A DNA stretch of 64,000 nucleotides from Elgaria multicarinata webbii. Taxonomy: Eukaryota > Chordata > Lepidosauria > Squamata > Anguidae. Of this stretch, positions 1 through 11,890 are shown piece after piece. How positions within the stretch are numbered: position 1 is the first letter of the stretch; every line of letters starts with the position of its first letter. Position numbers and translations under genes: made by a program. The notes under the pieces are model-generated. The model ran no database searches and was not told the DNA's origin. It saw only the letters and a program-made list of their open reading frames with translations. The stretch covers positions 32,597,501 to 32,661,500 of the forward strand of contig NC_086182.1 in the NCBI RefSeq assembly GCF_023053635.1, written 5' to 3'.

Positions 1-814
1 TTTTATTCTCACAACAGACCAGTGGGTTAAGCTGAAAGGTATTGATTGATTGATTGCATTTCTATGCCATCCATTCTGGCAATCTGCGTAGCCAAACCCT
101 GCTACGGGGTGCAAAGGAATGTAAGAAGGAACTGCTTTCCTCTACGTACAAGTTGCTAGATCAGAGCAGGTTGTGGCCGCTGCTTTCTGAAACAAAAATG
201 ACACTAGTCAAATCCTGGGCATAATCCTACCAGACCCATTGGGAAAATCTGGGAGCAGATTCAGTGTGCTTTGGGGCAGCAAAACTCCATTCTTGCCACA
301 AGAGGGCGCGTTCATGCCACACGCTGGAACGCAGAAAAGACGGGCAGGTGCGAAATCCCGAAATCCATATAGTGTAATACTTTTATCCAGCTGCCTCAAA
401 GATGACTCTGCCCTGCACCCCTCAAACCTGCAAGCTTTTGACACCGCTGTTTGCACATTTCTTGTGAAATTTGAGTGAGCCGGATAAAGACATTCTATGG
501 ATAATGGGATGGAAATCGCCTTGTGACGATAGATGAGGTCTGTCTGCCGTGGTAAAATGAGTTCCCTTTGCCTGGGTCTTCTTTTCTCTCTCTGACCTAG
601 AGTTCTGTGCAGTGTGGGAAGACCTCCCTGCTCTTCATGGATGCAGCTGTTGTGCGGCCTTCCCTTCTCCACGGGCCGCAGGTTCACTTCCTAGCATTAC
701 CAGTAAAAAGAACCAGGTTCCAGGTGATGGAAATGTCCCATCTCTACCTGAGAACCTGGAGAATTAGGGCTGCCAGTCAGAAGAGGCGATATAGAGCTAG
801 GTCAGGGAGTGGGG
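1..814. other. Upstream flank, no gene recognised
   Basis: I see no exon-like structure with family resemblance here. The first 40 bases weakly resemble the inner part of an antisense tRNA-derived SINE, but the match is too short to call. A 159-codon open frame on the minus strand (208-687) resembles no family I know and has no splice or codon pattern in its favour. Confidence 0.5.
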
Positions 815-940
815 CAGCCTTCCTCAACCTGGGGCGCTCCAGATGTGTTGGACTACAACTCCCAGAATGCCCCAGCTGGCTGGGGCATTCTGGGAGTTGT
901 AGTCCAACACATCTGGAGCGCCCCAGGTTGAGGAAGGCTG
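815..940. mobile_element. 126-bp near-perfect palindromic MITE (hAT-like)
   Basis: Two 63-nt arms are reverse complements with only the central base mismatched. The ends read CAGCCTTCCT and AGGAAGGCTG. An 8-bp direct repeat, GAGTGGGG, flanks it at 807-814 and 941-948, which is the target-site duplication length of hAT transposons. There is no coding capacity. Diverged relatives lie at 2668, 9951, 35880, 45302, 52031, 53131 and 62991. The intact arms and duplication suggest a young insertion. Confidence 0.85.
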
Positions 941-1019
941 GAGTGGGGGAACTAATTCCAGCTCAAAGCCTGGATTCAGTTTTGGAGAAGCTTTCAGGTC
1001 CTGCGTTCCTGCCATGGCT

Positions 1020-1400
1020 GGGGGCAAAACAATGAGCGAATTTATTTGCTGTGCTGCCCATATTGCATAAGGCCACCTATACAGAGATCTTTCATCCTGT
1101 TTTCTTTTTCTTGTCCTGAGATGTTCAGTTTTGATAAAATTGGTACGCTTTTAGCCGACCACAACAAATACGTTACGTACCAAGTTTCATTATTTGCAAT
1201 TGCTGCTTTGAAAATCAGACGGAATTGATGGAAATTGTTTGATTGATCCTTTATTAGAGATTTGTTTGGAGAGGGGTGTTCTCCTTTTTCTCCCCTGTTT
1301 TGCAATGGCCTTTGGTTTTAAGCAAATAAAGCTTGAACAGAACGGAGGCATTTGTATCTGTTTATATTCCCAGTTTGTTCGCTGATCGCCTGTGCCGCAT
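1020..1400 (+). other. Possible 3' end of an upstream gene (AATAAA)
   Basis: The stretch is AT-rich and free of repeats I recognise. It contains AATAAA at 1325-1330 followed by a T/GT-rich tract, as in a cleavage and polyadenylation site. In mammals HINFP lies upstream of ABCG4 in the same orientation, so a 3' untranslated end of that gene is conceivable. No coding exon of it is visible in this window, so this is only a suggestion. Confidence 0.2.
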
Positions 1401-1724
1401 CCTTCATCTCCTTCCCAGCCCAGGGAAAGTTGGGCAGCAGATGGCAATTGCCGGGCCTGGCATCAATTAACGCCACTCATTTCCATATGCCTTTTGTCTT
1501 CCAGGCAAGGTGGACGTGGGTGAAGCATATGACTAACAAGGAAGCCGAGCGCTGAGCAGAAGGCCATTCCAATGAATGGAGGGAGATCCAGGCCTGGGAT
1601 TCTGATTTGCAGTTTGCAGAGTTGTAGGTCTTCCAGACGAACGGTTTCTCACTGGTATGATGCACCAATTCTGCCTTTTCCACCTCAAAGCGTGTTGTTT
1701 CTGATATAATGAGAAAACACAGGA

Positions 1725-2014
1725 TGGCTGGGTTCACATAACCCACTAACTCACCGTGGGTTGTCGGGTTATCTGAACGCAGCACGTTTTCCCCAGGGTG
1801 TCTTCTTAACCATGCAGTGTATTTGTTTTTCTCAGACAAGCCACCTTGAGAATCCACAGCCTGTGTTGTTGGATTGTTCAGGGTGGTTATTCAGACACAC
1901 TGCATGGTTAATGAGCAACCCTGTGGAAAACCTGCTATGTTCAGACAACACGATAACCCACAGTTCAACAACAAGCCATGCTGGATGGGTTAGGGTGTTG
2001 TGCGAACCCAGCCA
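1725..2014. mobile_element. Palindromic foldback element, about 290 bp
   Basis: The left end reads TGGCTGGGTTCACATAACCC and the right end is close to its reverse complement (GTGCGAACCCAGCCA). Internal segments such as CATGGTTAA and GGGTTATC also occur in both orientations. No clear target-site duplication is visible. The structure fits a non-autonomous DNA transposon, and its wording resembles the foldback at 31790-32058. Confidence 0.55.
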
Positions 2015-2667
2015 ATGTTTACTAATGGAAGGCCACATGGAAAACATGGAAAAGGCAGGTTTTGAAGGAAAGGCGACACCAGACACACGTTCTGGGAAGG
2101 ACTTTCAGGGTCGGAGGGAATTGGAAGCTGGGTCTCCCCAGTCCTAGCTCGACACTTTTCGCTACTACGCAATGCTTGCTCTCAGCGATACGCTGAAAAA
2201 CTGGGACCAGCATTTAGGAAGGGCTGCTCAAAGTGGTAACTGAACACATGCTTTGTGGACTGGAAGATGCTCACCCCGAAGAGGAATGTGTTTGGTGAAA
2301 AGTTATGGGGCATAACAGCTAGCTTAGATGGTATTCTTGGGTGTTTGTTTGTAAAAAGATACAGAAATTAATGGAGAAAAACCTGTCCCTGACCCGTGTC
2401 CATGAGAGCTGGATGGATCTTCTGTGGTCAAGGCAGTCTGCCCCAGAATCCCACCTGCAGGGGACAAAACAGGAGAGGGCGCTTCAGGCACTATTCCATG
2501 CTAGTCCTACTTAGAGTAGACCCATTCATTTCCTCTGCCCTTTGTGCCCTGCTTCAGGACTTACTGGAGCCACCTGGATGCCAGGCTGTGGACCTGTGGT
2601 GCCATCCAGCGAGACATTTCCTTTGCGGAGATGTGAGGCGTTCTCTTGGAAGTTCTCCTCCTGAGGA

Positions 2668-2778
2668 CAGGCTTCCCCAACTTGGGTGCCCTCCATTGGC
2701 CTTGGACTACAACTCCCATCACTCCCAACTGGAGTTGCAGTCCAACGCTTCTGGAGGGCACCAGGTTGGGGAAGACTG
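2668..2778. mobile_element. Palindromic MITE, same family as 815-940
   Basis: The ends are CAGGCTTCCCCAACTTGG and CCAGGTTGGGGAAGACTG. The inner block GGACTACAACTCCCATCA returns inverted as TGGAGTTGCAGTCCAA. It is more diverged than the 815-940 copy and shows no readable target-site duplication. Confidence 0.75.
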
Positions 2779-2882
2779 TCATATGGGGATGATAGAAACA
2801 TCCTGAGAAGGGGGTGGAAGTAGAACCAGGTCTGGATTCCTGGGATGAAGTTTGTTTACCTCTGGAATAAGTGGCCATCACT

Positions 2883-3078
2883 GCAACACTGCAGGCTTTT
2901 AAGAAGGCCTTGAAAACATATTATTTTGCTCTGGCTTTCTCCTAATATAATTGCCTGTTTTTATTGCTGTTTTGTTGTTGTTTGTTGTCTTTATTGCTCT
3001 TTTTATTAATAAATAAGATAAGTTTTCCTTGCAAGAGGAGAAAAGGCAGGACGTAAATGTAATAAATAAAATATTTGC
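2883..3078 (+). mobile_element. L2-type LINE 3' tail
   Basis: It starts with the end of the reverse transcriptase frame (coding for a KKALKTYYF-like peptide, typical of the L2 terminus). A T/G-rich untranslated stretch follows, ending in GTAATAAATAAAATA. This is a heavily 5'-truncated copy. Confidence 0.55.
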
Positions 3079-3079
3079 T

Positions 3080-3290
3080 TTGTACATTTATATCCCACCC
3101 AAGGCGGCTTACATGGTCTTTCTCCTTCTCTTCATTTTATCCTAACAACAACCCTGTAGGGTAGCTTAGGCTGAGAGTCCGTGTCTGGCCCGAAGACCCC
3201 CAGTGAGCTTCATGTTCGCATAGCGACTTGAACCCAGATCTCCCAGTCTCGGTCCAACCCCCTAACCTCTACTTTGCTCTCTGCTAGAAC
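3080..3290 (-). mobile_element. tRNA-derived SINE, antisense
   Basis: Read on the minus strand, the tRNA-like head lies near 3290 and the body ends in TATAAATGTA near 3080. Core phrases CCTAACAACAACCCTGTAGG and AGGCTGAGAGTC match the family seen in sense at 18484-18715. The polymerase III boxes are decayed. Confidence 0.6.
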
Positions 3291-6054
3291 CCTGAGAGGT
3301 GAAGCAACCTTTGCACTGTCTTCTTTGATCTCACAGCGCAGTAAAAATACTAAAAGTAAAAATAAAAATAAAAAGAGAAACCAGAGCCAGGTGCAAAAGA
3401 AAGGCTTAGGCAGGCGGACGAATGCTGCGAATTAAGGAACAGGATACCTTTGAGCCCAGGAATTCGTGATCGGTACCAGAACCAAGCTCGCAAGCCCTTT
3501 CACACAAAACCCCGCTCCTGTTTTCCTCCAAGTATCTGAATGTTCTTGTTCAGCAACCTAATCTGAGGGTGAAGTGGGAGGAGGGGGTGGACACATTTCA
3601 ATTGTTAGCGCCTGAAAGCCTTGCTGATCTATTCAAACCATCCAGAGATCTACCAGAAGATCCCATTCTACCTTCTCTCTACTCCTGCTGCATGAGAGGG
3701 ATCTCCAGAGATTTCTCAGCTCCTCGGAGTCTGTCACTCTGCTCCTGCATCATGCTTAATTATATCCAGGAGGTTTGTTGTTATTAATTTTGCTTAGCTT
3801 TTTTCTTTCCTACTTCAAGGACTGATGGATCTTAGCCAAGCCAGGCAGGTGCCAAGAGCAGCTGGCACCGGGGGCTTTGCGGTCTCCCCATAGGCATAGA
3901 TCTGGAAGGAATCGCCGTCTTTTCTGAATCCCTCGAGTGCTGGGTTGGACTGTGTTCCCATGCCTTTAAAGAAGAAAAATGGTTCTGGCTGTCTCTGCAT
4001 CCACATGGATCAAGCTAAACAGGTACTGCTACCATATTGCTTTTCCGTATCCTAGTTCCTCCCCTTTCTGTGGGCATCTACACATGCAGCGTACATCCCT
4101 TGCTTTCTCTACACTCACAAAATGTACACTTGATGGCCCGCTGTTGCACGTGCGAACCGACTGACCACACTGGAGAGCGCTGTGCTTTGAGGTTGTAAGG
4201 AAAGTTCCAGCTAAGGTGTTAAATCCAGCAAGTTATACTTCGCTTATATGTGTTGGACATCCATGAGTGACCCCAATCTTCACTCTCCTGCCTCTGGCAT
4301 CCTCCTGTCCGGTGCTCCAAAAGAGCCAATTTGGATGGCGTGGTATTTATTTACTAGTGCAAATCTCGTGTAGCCACAGGGACTAGTAGTCTGAGAATGA
4401 TTGGATAAAAACAGGTTTACCCATTTCCCTTGCGAGTTGAACAACTTTACACTTTTGAAATAAATGTACTACAAATAAACCGGAGAAGGTGAGGGGGTGG
4501 GGGAAAGATGCTGGCATGATGGAGGTGCTCCATAAAATGTGAGCTAAGAAGAAATGACTCTTCCTAGAGTGCGTCCAGACAGTGGCCTCCTGCCGCTATT
4601 AGTGAAAAGCCAGTGTGCCACTATTTTCCTCCTTATCAGAGCTTTTGCGGAATGAAAAAAGTCAGAAGTAGTGGTGGGCGAAACACAAGTGGGTTACAAA
4701 CAGGGGACCATGTCATCATGTTTAGGGCTAGGTAAGATGGAATTCGTAGCCCTTAAACGGAATTTGTTCCGGGCACATCAGGAAACTATGGGGTGAGCCA
4801 TCTGGAAACACACACACATCCCATAAAAGTACATGATTGGGGCAAGAGGATGCACAGGAAAAGGTTTGTCTGGGACCATCCAAAGTAGCACCCCCTCAAG
4901 ATGAGAAATGCAATGGACTGCTAGCAAAGGCCTGACCATAGGAGCAAGCCTTCTGTGGATCTGGGTGTGCCTGGACATTATGAGCTCCACCACACCAGCG
5001 TTTTATCACACTGTCGTCCTGCCTTGTTTACCGTTTTGCCCCGTGACCCTCACATGAGGTCGCCCCTGTCTTGCAGTCATCTCGCCTCTTCCCCTCCATT
5101 TTCCATGTTTTTCTAGGGTGGGAAAGTGCGACTTTTTTTCTCCACGTGGGATAGAACCACCTTTCCATCCCCGTGTATTGCCCTCCTCGCGCTATGTTGC
5201 AGAACCTCCATTCTCGGGGGGGGGGGGCTGCGTAGTAGGGCGGTCTTGCTGATGAAAGAGGAGGGTGTGCTGAGTTACTCAGGCAACTGGGCTTGTGCTG
5301 AATCGCTGGAACATACTTCTGCTGCTCCAACCCCATTCTCACTGCTATTTCTCCCCCTTGAAAGGCAGAAATGGCGCCTAATTGATCAAACACTAAATTG
5401 TTAAAACAGTAGACAACAAAACCAGAGTGAAGGGGGGAAAGGCGCCCGTGTCCATCACAAAGTCTGTCAACTGCAAGAACCAACGAACTGGAGGGGGAAG
5501 GAAAAGGGGCGGGGCCGCAAGCACAGCAGCGATACCAGGAAGTGTGAGCTGGTGCAGGTGGAAAGGTAAACAAGTTAAAACAGCACAAGACCGCATGCAC
5601 GTGAAAGTGACCAGCGCTCGACACGCTAATGAAACGGAGGTGGAAATCGCAGGTGCATACCAGGGAAAAAAAATGTAGGTGTGATGGAGTTCTGAGTCTC
5701 TGCCCACATGAGAAGCCCCCTGTGCCCGACAAAAGCTGGTACTGTTCACATGGAGAGAGAGAAATGATGGTGTGAATCAGCACCTGAGTTAGGACTGATC
5801 TTGCAGGGAGATTGCACGGTCTGAAAGAGGGAGAGTCCTGAAGTTTTAATATGGGCTTTCCCCATGATGGGAGCCCTGGGCCTTTAATTGCTGTATGACA
5901 GGCAGAAATTCAACAGGGAATGCTTCTAGCTCCATCATGGAATGCAGCAATGGTGAAAGCTGGCCAAGGCAAGAACAGATGGCCACGTCGACCTTGGGCT
6001 GGTGGAAGAATCCACTTCCACCAAAAGTCCAAACACTTATAGCCAGACGTGTGG
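3291..6054. other. Upstream flank without a recognised gene
   Basis: This holds an A-rich tract (3340-3375), a homopolymer G run near 5218, and mostly unique-looking sequence. At about 5875-5935 there is a short dispersed repeat (ACAGGCAGAAATTCAACAGG), also found near 27767, 43425 and inverted near 49610, probably from another non-autonomous DNA element. The longest open frame (minus, 5028-5783, 251 codons) resembles nothing I know. Confidence 0.5.
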
Positions 6055-6150
6055 TTACGGTGTATTTATCTATTTATTACATTTCTATACCACCCAATAG
6101 CCGGAGCTCTCTGGGCGGTTCACAAAAATTAAAAACATTCAAAGTATAAA

Positions 6151-6760
6151 GGAAGGGAAAGGAAAGGAACCTCTCATGCAAGCACTGAGTCATTACTGAC
6201 TCTTGGAGGGACACCAGCTTTCGCTGACGTTTTCTTGGCAGGCCTTATAGCGGGGTGGTTTGCCTTCGCCGGCCATTATTACCTTTCCCCCAGCTAACTG
6301 GGTACTCATTTCACCGACCTCGGGAGGATGGAAGGCTGCCTGAAACTAGGGTGACCATATGAAAAGGAGGGCAGGGCTCCTTTATCTTTAACAGTTGCAT
6401 AGAAAAGGAAATTTCAGCAGGTGTCATTTGTATATATGGAGAACCTGGTGAAATTCTGCCTTCATCACAACAGTTAAAGGTGCAGGAGCTATACTAGAGT
6501 AACAGATTTAAAAGAGGGCAGGGCACCTGCAGCTTTAACTGTGGTATTGAAGAGGAAATTTCACCAGGTTCTCCATATATACAAATGACACCTGCTGAAA
6601 TTCCCTTTTCAATGCAACTGTTAAAGATACAGGAGCCCTGTCCTCCTTTTCATATGGTCACCCTACCTGAAACCAGCTTCCGCTGGGATCGAACTCAGGC
6701 CGTGGGGAGAGTTTCAGCTGCAGAAACTGCTGCTTTACCACTCTGCGCCACACGAGACTC
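6151..6760 (-). mobile_element. Sauria-type SINE, antisense, interrupted
   Basis: Read on the minus strand, the tRNA-like head (TGGCGCAGAGTGGTAAAGCA near 6750) is followed by a B-box-like GAGTTCGATCCCAGC, then CGAGGTCGGTGAAATGAGTA, and a CCTTTCC-rich tail near 6160. A 13-bp duplication TTCAAAGTATAAA flanks it at 6138-6150 and 6761-6773. A DNA transposon splits it at 6347-6665. The family is known from lepidosaurs, which supports a squamate origin. Confidence 0.85.
6347..6665. mobile_element. hAT-like MITE, 319 bp, inside the SINE
   Basis: The terminal inverted repeats start TAGGGTGACCATATGAAAAG and end with its complement. The whole element is a loose palindrome with motifs such as AATTTCAGCAGGTGTCA in both orientations. 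The 8-bp duplication CCTGAAAC lies at 6339-6346 and 6666-6673, and removing element plus one copy restores the SINE. There is no transposase frame. Sister copies are at 23055-23371 and 56277-56606. Confidence 0.9.
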
Positions 6761-7299
6761 TTCAAAGTATAAAACAACAGTATAAAACCATAATATAAAA
6801 TACAATATAAAAGCTCAACCAGATAAAAACAGCAGCAATGCAAAATTACAAATTTAAAACACCAAGTTAAAATTTATTTATAGACTGTTAAAATGCTGGG
6901 AGAATAAAAAGGTCTTCACCTGGCGTCTAAAAGCATATAATGTAGGTGTATCCCATGAGATACTCCTCTTGCCCCCCATAGCTGAAGATTCTTGGCATGG
7001 GGGCGGGGGGTAAAACACAGCTTCTGCGGCTGAGCCATTCTGGCTCAAAGCGAAGGCCAGACTTGGGCAATGGATCATCTGACCTTCCCCAGGACTAGAA
7101 GCTTGCGTTCTTGTTGTTTTCTTTCTTTTTCCGAGAGCAGTAGCGCCTCCCAGAGGAGGGAGAACACACCAAGCATGTCAGGCAGCTGGAAGGCAGGATA
7201 GCCGGCTGCTGGTGGTGGGGGGGATAGTTTTGTTTCCCCCTTCCCCCCCCTTCCCCCTCTTAAGAACATAATCCACCGGTCCCTTTAAGGGAAGCTGTT

Positions 7300-7982
7300 G
7301 TGCTGGTTGAGAAAGCAGAAACCTGCCCTGGAAGCCCAGCCCAGCTCAACGCCCCCCCCCCCCCCAGCTGATGCTGGTGACATTCAGCAGAGAGGAGATG
7401 AACCTGAAGGCAGATGGACGAGGAGGAGGAGGGGACCCTCCCCGGCCAGGGCAGGGGCGCTGCTAAGGGGTTGCTTGGCTGAGAAGAGCTGGGGAGGGGG
7501 GGCGCTCTCCTTAGCCCCCAGCCTCCAAGCACACACACACACACACACACTCACACACTCTCTCACACACACGCCCTGCTTAGGAGCTTCGCTGGATGCC
7601 GCTGGCAGAAGCTGAAACGGTAGTGCTGTCTGCAGTCACTTGGCAGCCCCGGCTGGCTCAGCGCAGCGCAGCGCCGCCGCCGAGCATCCTTTGGAGAGCC
7701 GAGCGGAGGACCACAGGCAGCAGCATCCGCCGCCGCAGCGTCTCCCCGGCCCTCCTTTGTCTCCCAAGAAGAAGCCGCCGCCGCCGCCGCTCCAAAGAGG
7801 CTCTCGAGCTGCAAAGCGGGCGGAGGGCGGAGAGGGAAGAGGAATCTGCACCCACCCACCCGGGCCCACCCCACATGCCTGCAGCTTGGGGTGGGGGGCG
7901 CAGCGGGTGGGGAGGCTGACCCCCTGACTCCAGTCTCGAGAGCCGGCGATTTTTTAAAAATAATAATAAGAGAAAAAGAAAG
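7300..7982 (+). promoter_or_regulatory. ABCG4: CpG-rich ABCG4 promoter and untranslated exon 1
   Basis: This is the most CpG-dense stretch of the window, with GCC/CCG-rich runs between 7640 and 7850. It ends in AAAG followed by GTGAGT at 7983, a strong splice donor. It lies 5.7 kb upstream of the exon carrying the ATG, as expected for an untranslated first exon. The transcription start cannot be fixed from sequence; no TATA box stands out. Open frames running through the block on both strands reflect its base composition. A CA repeat lies at 7531-7552. Confidence 0.6.
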
Positions 7983-9422
7983 GTGAGTCTGATGGGGGAT
8001 GGAAAGGCAACCTGCAGCATTTTTTTAAAAAAGCAAGCCTCCTTTCCGATTTGGGTGGGGAAGGAGGAATTGGCACGAATTGCTTTCATGGAAGGGGGGG
8101 GGGCAAATGAGATTAGTGGTGTGTGTGAGAGAGGGGGGGCATCTTTCCCCTGTCAAGGTGGAGGTGGGCAGGAAGGGTGGATTGCAAAGGAAAACCTGGA
8201 CCAGCTCTCTGTGCTGCACAGCAGAGCTTTGGAGGAATTCGCCCCCACCCATTCCCGGTGCAGCAAACTTTTTGGCATTCGTATTGAGAAAGTAGGGATG
8301 GACCATCAAAGAATTGCCCTCTCTGCAGGGGTGTACTTTGGATCCAGCATTTATGGTGGGTGGGTGGGTGGGTGGGAGGTAATCCTTAGCCCTGGAAGGG
8401 AATTCTTTCTGGTCACATCAGGAAAGTCTGGGGTTGAGTTCCATTTACTAGAGATGTATCTGCCTCTTCTGCAGTATGGCTGCTTTTTCCAGGATGCTGT
8501 CACCGAGGGAGGCGGAAGAATAGGTACTCCTGGCTGCATTAGGATAGTTTATACAAGGGTAGTTTTGATCTCCATAACCTTCATAAGTTCATCTGCTTTG
8601 TTTTCAAAGACGCACCTCCTTTAATTTTTTTTAATCATAAATACCCCTTAAGGAGAAGATTTCTCAACCTTTGGATTAGCTAAAGTTGTTTATCGCTGTC
8701 CAGTCCTAGGCATGCTTAAGCACCTCATTGATCACGGCAGGGACTTACTTCCTAGCAAACATACATAGGATCAGGCTGCAAATACTAAATGTTCTCTGGA
8801 GGGGAGAAATGGGGGGGGGATATATGCCTAAATATAAACCAACCCCTTCTCTAGGGGATGCCGTTTCAGGATTCCTGTAAGTTGGGAGACAGAAAGATTT
8901 ATTGGCAAAATGGAGGAGGCAGGATTTACCGTACAGGGCCGGGTTCTGCTCTTGCAGAGATCCAAGATCAAATTGCAAAGCAGCAATGCATTTTAATGCT
9001 GCTGTCAGCTAACTAGAAAACAAAGCATTCCTATAACATAATCGTGTGGTTTGAAGGGGAGAGCTTTGGATATTGCCCCCTGGCCTGTGCTCCTTCTACG
9101 ATATTTTTGTCCTCTTCTAAAAAAAGATATGTACGGATTAAGAAAATATATGTCTGAATAGCGTGGGTGTATTTGCATTGAGGGGGCGGTGAGTTCTTCT
9201 TAAAAGTTGAATTCTGGGGATTCAAGGGTGGGGGGGAGAGAGAGGAAGATGTTGCCGGGAAATGAGCACTGCCCCTGGATTATTGTGCAAAGGGGAGCCG
9301 TCAGTTCATCCAAAGGAATGAAGTCTTCTGGGATCTCTGTGCTGCCGCTGCTGCCTTTGTAGAAGGCACCACACGGGAAGCTGCATTGCTCTGAAATGTA
9401 GGTTAAGGAATAGCGAGTGAGC

Positions 9423-9850
9423 AGAGGTGTACAAAATTATGTATGGTGTGGAGAAAGGGGAGAGGGAGACATTTTTCTCATCGTACTAGAACCCGATGGG
9501 GTCATCTCCCATGAAGCTGATGGGTGGGGAAAAGAAGGAGTTCTTCACACAGCACAGAGTTAAACTGTGGAATTTGCTTCCACGAGACGTGGTGATGGCC
9601 ACCAATTTGGATACCTTTAAAAAGAGGGTTGGGTCGACTCCTGGTGGAGAAGGCTGCTAGTCCTGATGACTATGTGCTGCCTCCAGTATCAGAAGTACCA
9701 GTTGCTGGGGAACATGGGTGGGAGGTTGCTCTTGCACTCTTGCTCTGCTGGTGGGTTTCTCATGGGCAGCTGGTTGGCCACTATATGAAGAGAATGCTGG
9801 ACAAGGTGGACCCTTGGCCTGATCCAGCAGGGCTCTTCTGTTGTCCTTCT
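9423..9850 (+). mobile_element. CR1-type LINE 3' end (family ending TTCTTATG)
   Basis: It codes in fragments for the end of a CR1-clade reverse transcriptase (a [15 protein letters not shown]-like peptide). Then come the characteristic 3' blocks CCAGTTGCTGGGGAACATGG and CCTGATCCAGCAGGGCTCTT. It is 5' truncated and decayed. Related copies are at 15515, 24150, 29590, 42660, 46315 and 51470. Confidence 0.75.
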
Positions 9851-9950
9851 CTCCAGAGTAAGCGAGGCCTGGGGGAGGAGACCTGTCCTGCCTCCCCTCT
9901 GCCTGCCTGGGGGGACCCCTAGAGCAGAAAGCCAGCAAGCTCTCCACTGA

Positions 9951-10086
9951 CAGCCTTCCCCAACCTGGTGTCTTCTGGATGCTTTGGGCTTCAGCTCCCA
10001 TCAGCCACAGCCAGCGTGGGCAATGGTCGGGAATGATGGGAGCTGTAGTCCAAACCATCTGGGGGTCACCAGGCTGGGGATGGCTG
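9951..10086. mobile_element. Palindromic MITE, same family as 815-940
   Basis: The ends are CAGCCTTCCCCAACCTGG and CCAGGCTGGGGATGGCTG, with TCAGCTCCCATCA and TGATGGGAGCTGTAGTCCAA as inner inverted blocks. It lies about 100 bp downstream of a CR1-type tail. No target-site duplication is readable. Confidence 0.8.
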
Positions 10087-11890
10087 ATCTAAGCTTTATG
10101 CCCATCTCCAAGCCTACAGAAAAGAGAGAGAAGGTGTTGGGGGAGGAGGACATTGATTCAGTGTGAGGTCCCAGCGAGCGCTTTTTTGGGCCGGCTGGTT
10201 GGGCAAGTTGGCATCAAGCGCTGTTAATGCTTTGCCTTGACAGCTGGGAGTGGGGTGTGGGCTGGCTCTAAGGGGGTGCAGGGAGGTTTTCTCCCCCCAG
10301 GAGCCTTCAAAAGCGGAACGTACCATGCCCCGTTCTGGAAATAGTCCCTCTCTGACCACATTAGGTTCCTTGCACTGTCTCAGGTTCATGTGTCGATGCT
10401 GTTAACCCTAACTCTGTCCCTGGGCCCTTTTTGCTTTTGCTTTGGCTTTGGGATGGAGCGGCTACGTCTGTCCTTGACTAGGACAAAGACTTGTTCTAAC
10501 CATCGGGGCTGGCTAAGCTTGGATGTGGGGCAGTGGGGCTGCCTCCTCTGAGGATTTGAGTTTGTTTTCCTCCTTTAAATGAACAAAACAACTCTAGTGT
10601 TAGAGGGAGTCGAAAGACCCGTGGGAATTGAGCGCCTCTGCCGTCCCTTGCTTCTTGGTGGCCTTGTTCTTTCCCAACTTGCGGACCTGCAAATGCAACA
10701 GTGGAATGATCTCTCCTCAAGCGGGTCTGATGATCTACTCCGTTGCTTTAAACAGGCCAGGAAGACCCTTGTGGCCTCCTGACCAACTTCCTGCCAATTA
10801 AAATAAGGACACCCTTGCAACTTTCCCCATCCTAAAGCCAACGGCCACTGCTTAAGGGCCCACTACCTCCTCATTACACAGGAGCTGTATTGAACAACTA
10901 GCCTGGTCACCTATGGTGACAAGGAATCCTGGGCAGGCAAGCGAATGGTCTAGCAAAGGAAGGACGAGTTGCTCTCTTGGTCCTCTGCCAACTGCTTAGT
11001 TTCCGTGCTATGCACGAATGAAGGGGCTTCTGTTTTTTTCTGTCAGCACTGGCCCTATATTAGGCAAAGTGAAGCAGTTGCCTTAGGCGACAGACAGTGG
11101 GAAGTGGCAGAAAGGTGTTGGAGGAGAGACCAGGGTGCCACCCAGCCTTCTCTGCACATTCTAAGTTAGCCAACTACCTTCAGGTGCAGTAGAGGATGGC
11201 GCCCCGCCATTAGTGCTGAAAACAGGTTCATCTTCCAGTCCAATCTGGTTTTTTGTACGTGGAATGGGAGGAGGTGCCATCTTGCTCTTTGCCTCAGTCA
11301 GCAAACTGTCTTGGGCTGGTCCTACTCTATGCCCAGTGTGAAAATGAAGTGGATTGTCAAAGGAAGGGAAGGGTCACACTGTTGTTCTGCTCCCGGTAGA
11401 GAAGCGATCCGTCCCACTTGTGGCAACCCACTTAGAAGAAGGCATTTAAAAAAAAAAATAGCCTGTGGAGAGGCCAGCAGCCTGTGTTTCCATGTTGGCC
11501 ATGGAGGAGAAGACTTCCCCTTCTCTGAGGTCAGTATGAAAACCCAAACTACTACCCTCTTATCAGACTAGTGGGGGGGGGGGAAATGCAGGCTAGTTAC
11601 ATCTCTGGGTCTATTTACAAGGCTGCATTACACATTGTTCAAAGCTCTTCTCTGCCTGTTATTGTCTGTATTAGTTTCCTCTACAATAGCCTGACCTCCC
11701 ACTAAGCCAAAATATTGCTCTTTTTGTTAAAAGATCTGTGAAAAACATAAATTGGCCTAAAATAGGTTACCATCACTTTGAAATATATCTTAGCTGCTGC
11801 AGGATGTGAAATGGAAAGCTGTGTACTTCTTAATGCTTTGGCATTCAGGTGCAAGCACTTAAACAGATGTGTGTTAGAGACAGACAGTAT

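Larger units (their letters stand above)
6055..6960 (-). mobile_element. L2-type LINE 3' region, antisense, interrupted
   Basis: The (ATTT)n terminus and the CCGGAGCTCTCTGGGCGG block begin at 6055. The element runs to 6150, is broken by a SINE, and resumes at 6761 with TTCAAAGTATAAA, continuing through an A-rich 3' untranslated part to about 6960. The same family is much more complete at 58653-59340. Confidence 0.75.

Noticed and set aside
5028-5783. 251-codon minus-strand frame, among the longest in the window
   Set aside because: No domain, membrane pattern or family resemblance. It crosses a G run and shows no supporting splice or translation signals. Chance is the simplest reading.
7296-8089. 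Several overlapping frames of 60-143 codons on both strands
   Set aside because: They arise from the GC-rich promoter block, where stop codons are rare, and from triplet runs such as GCC. None resembles a protein.
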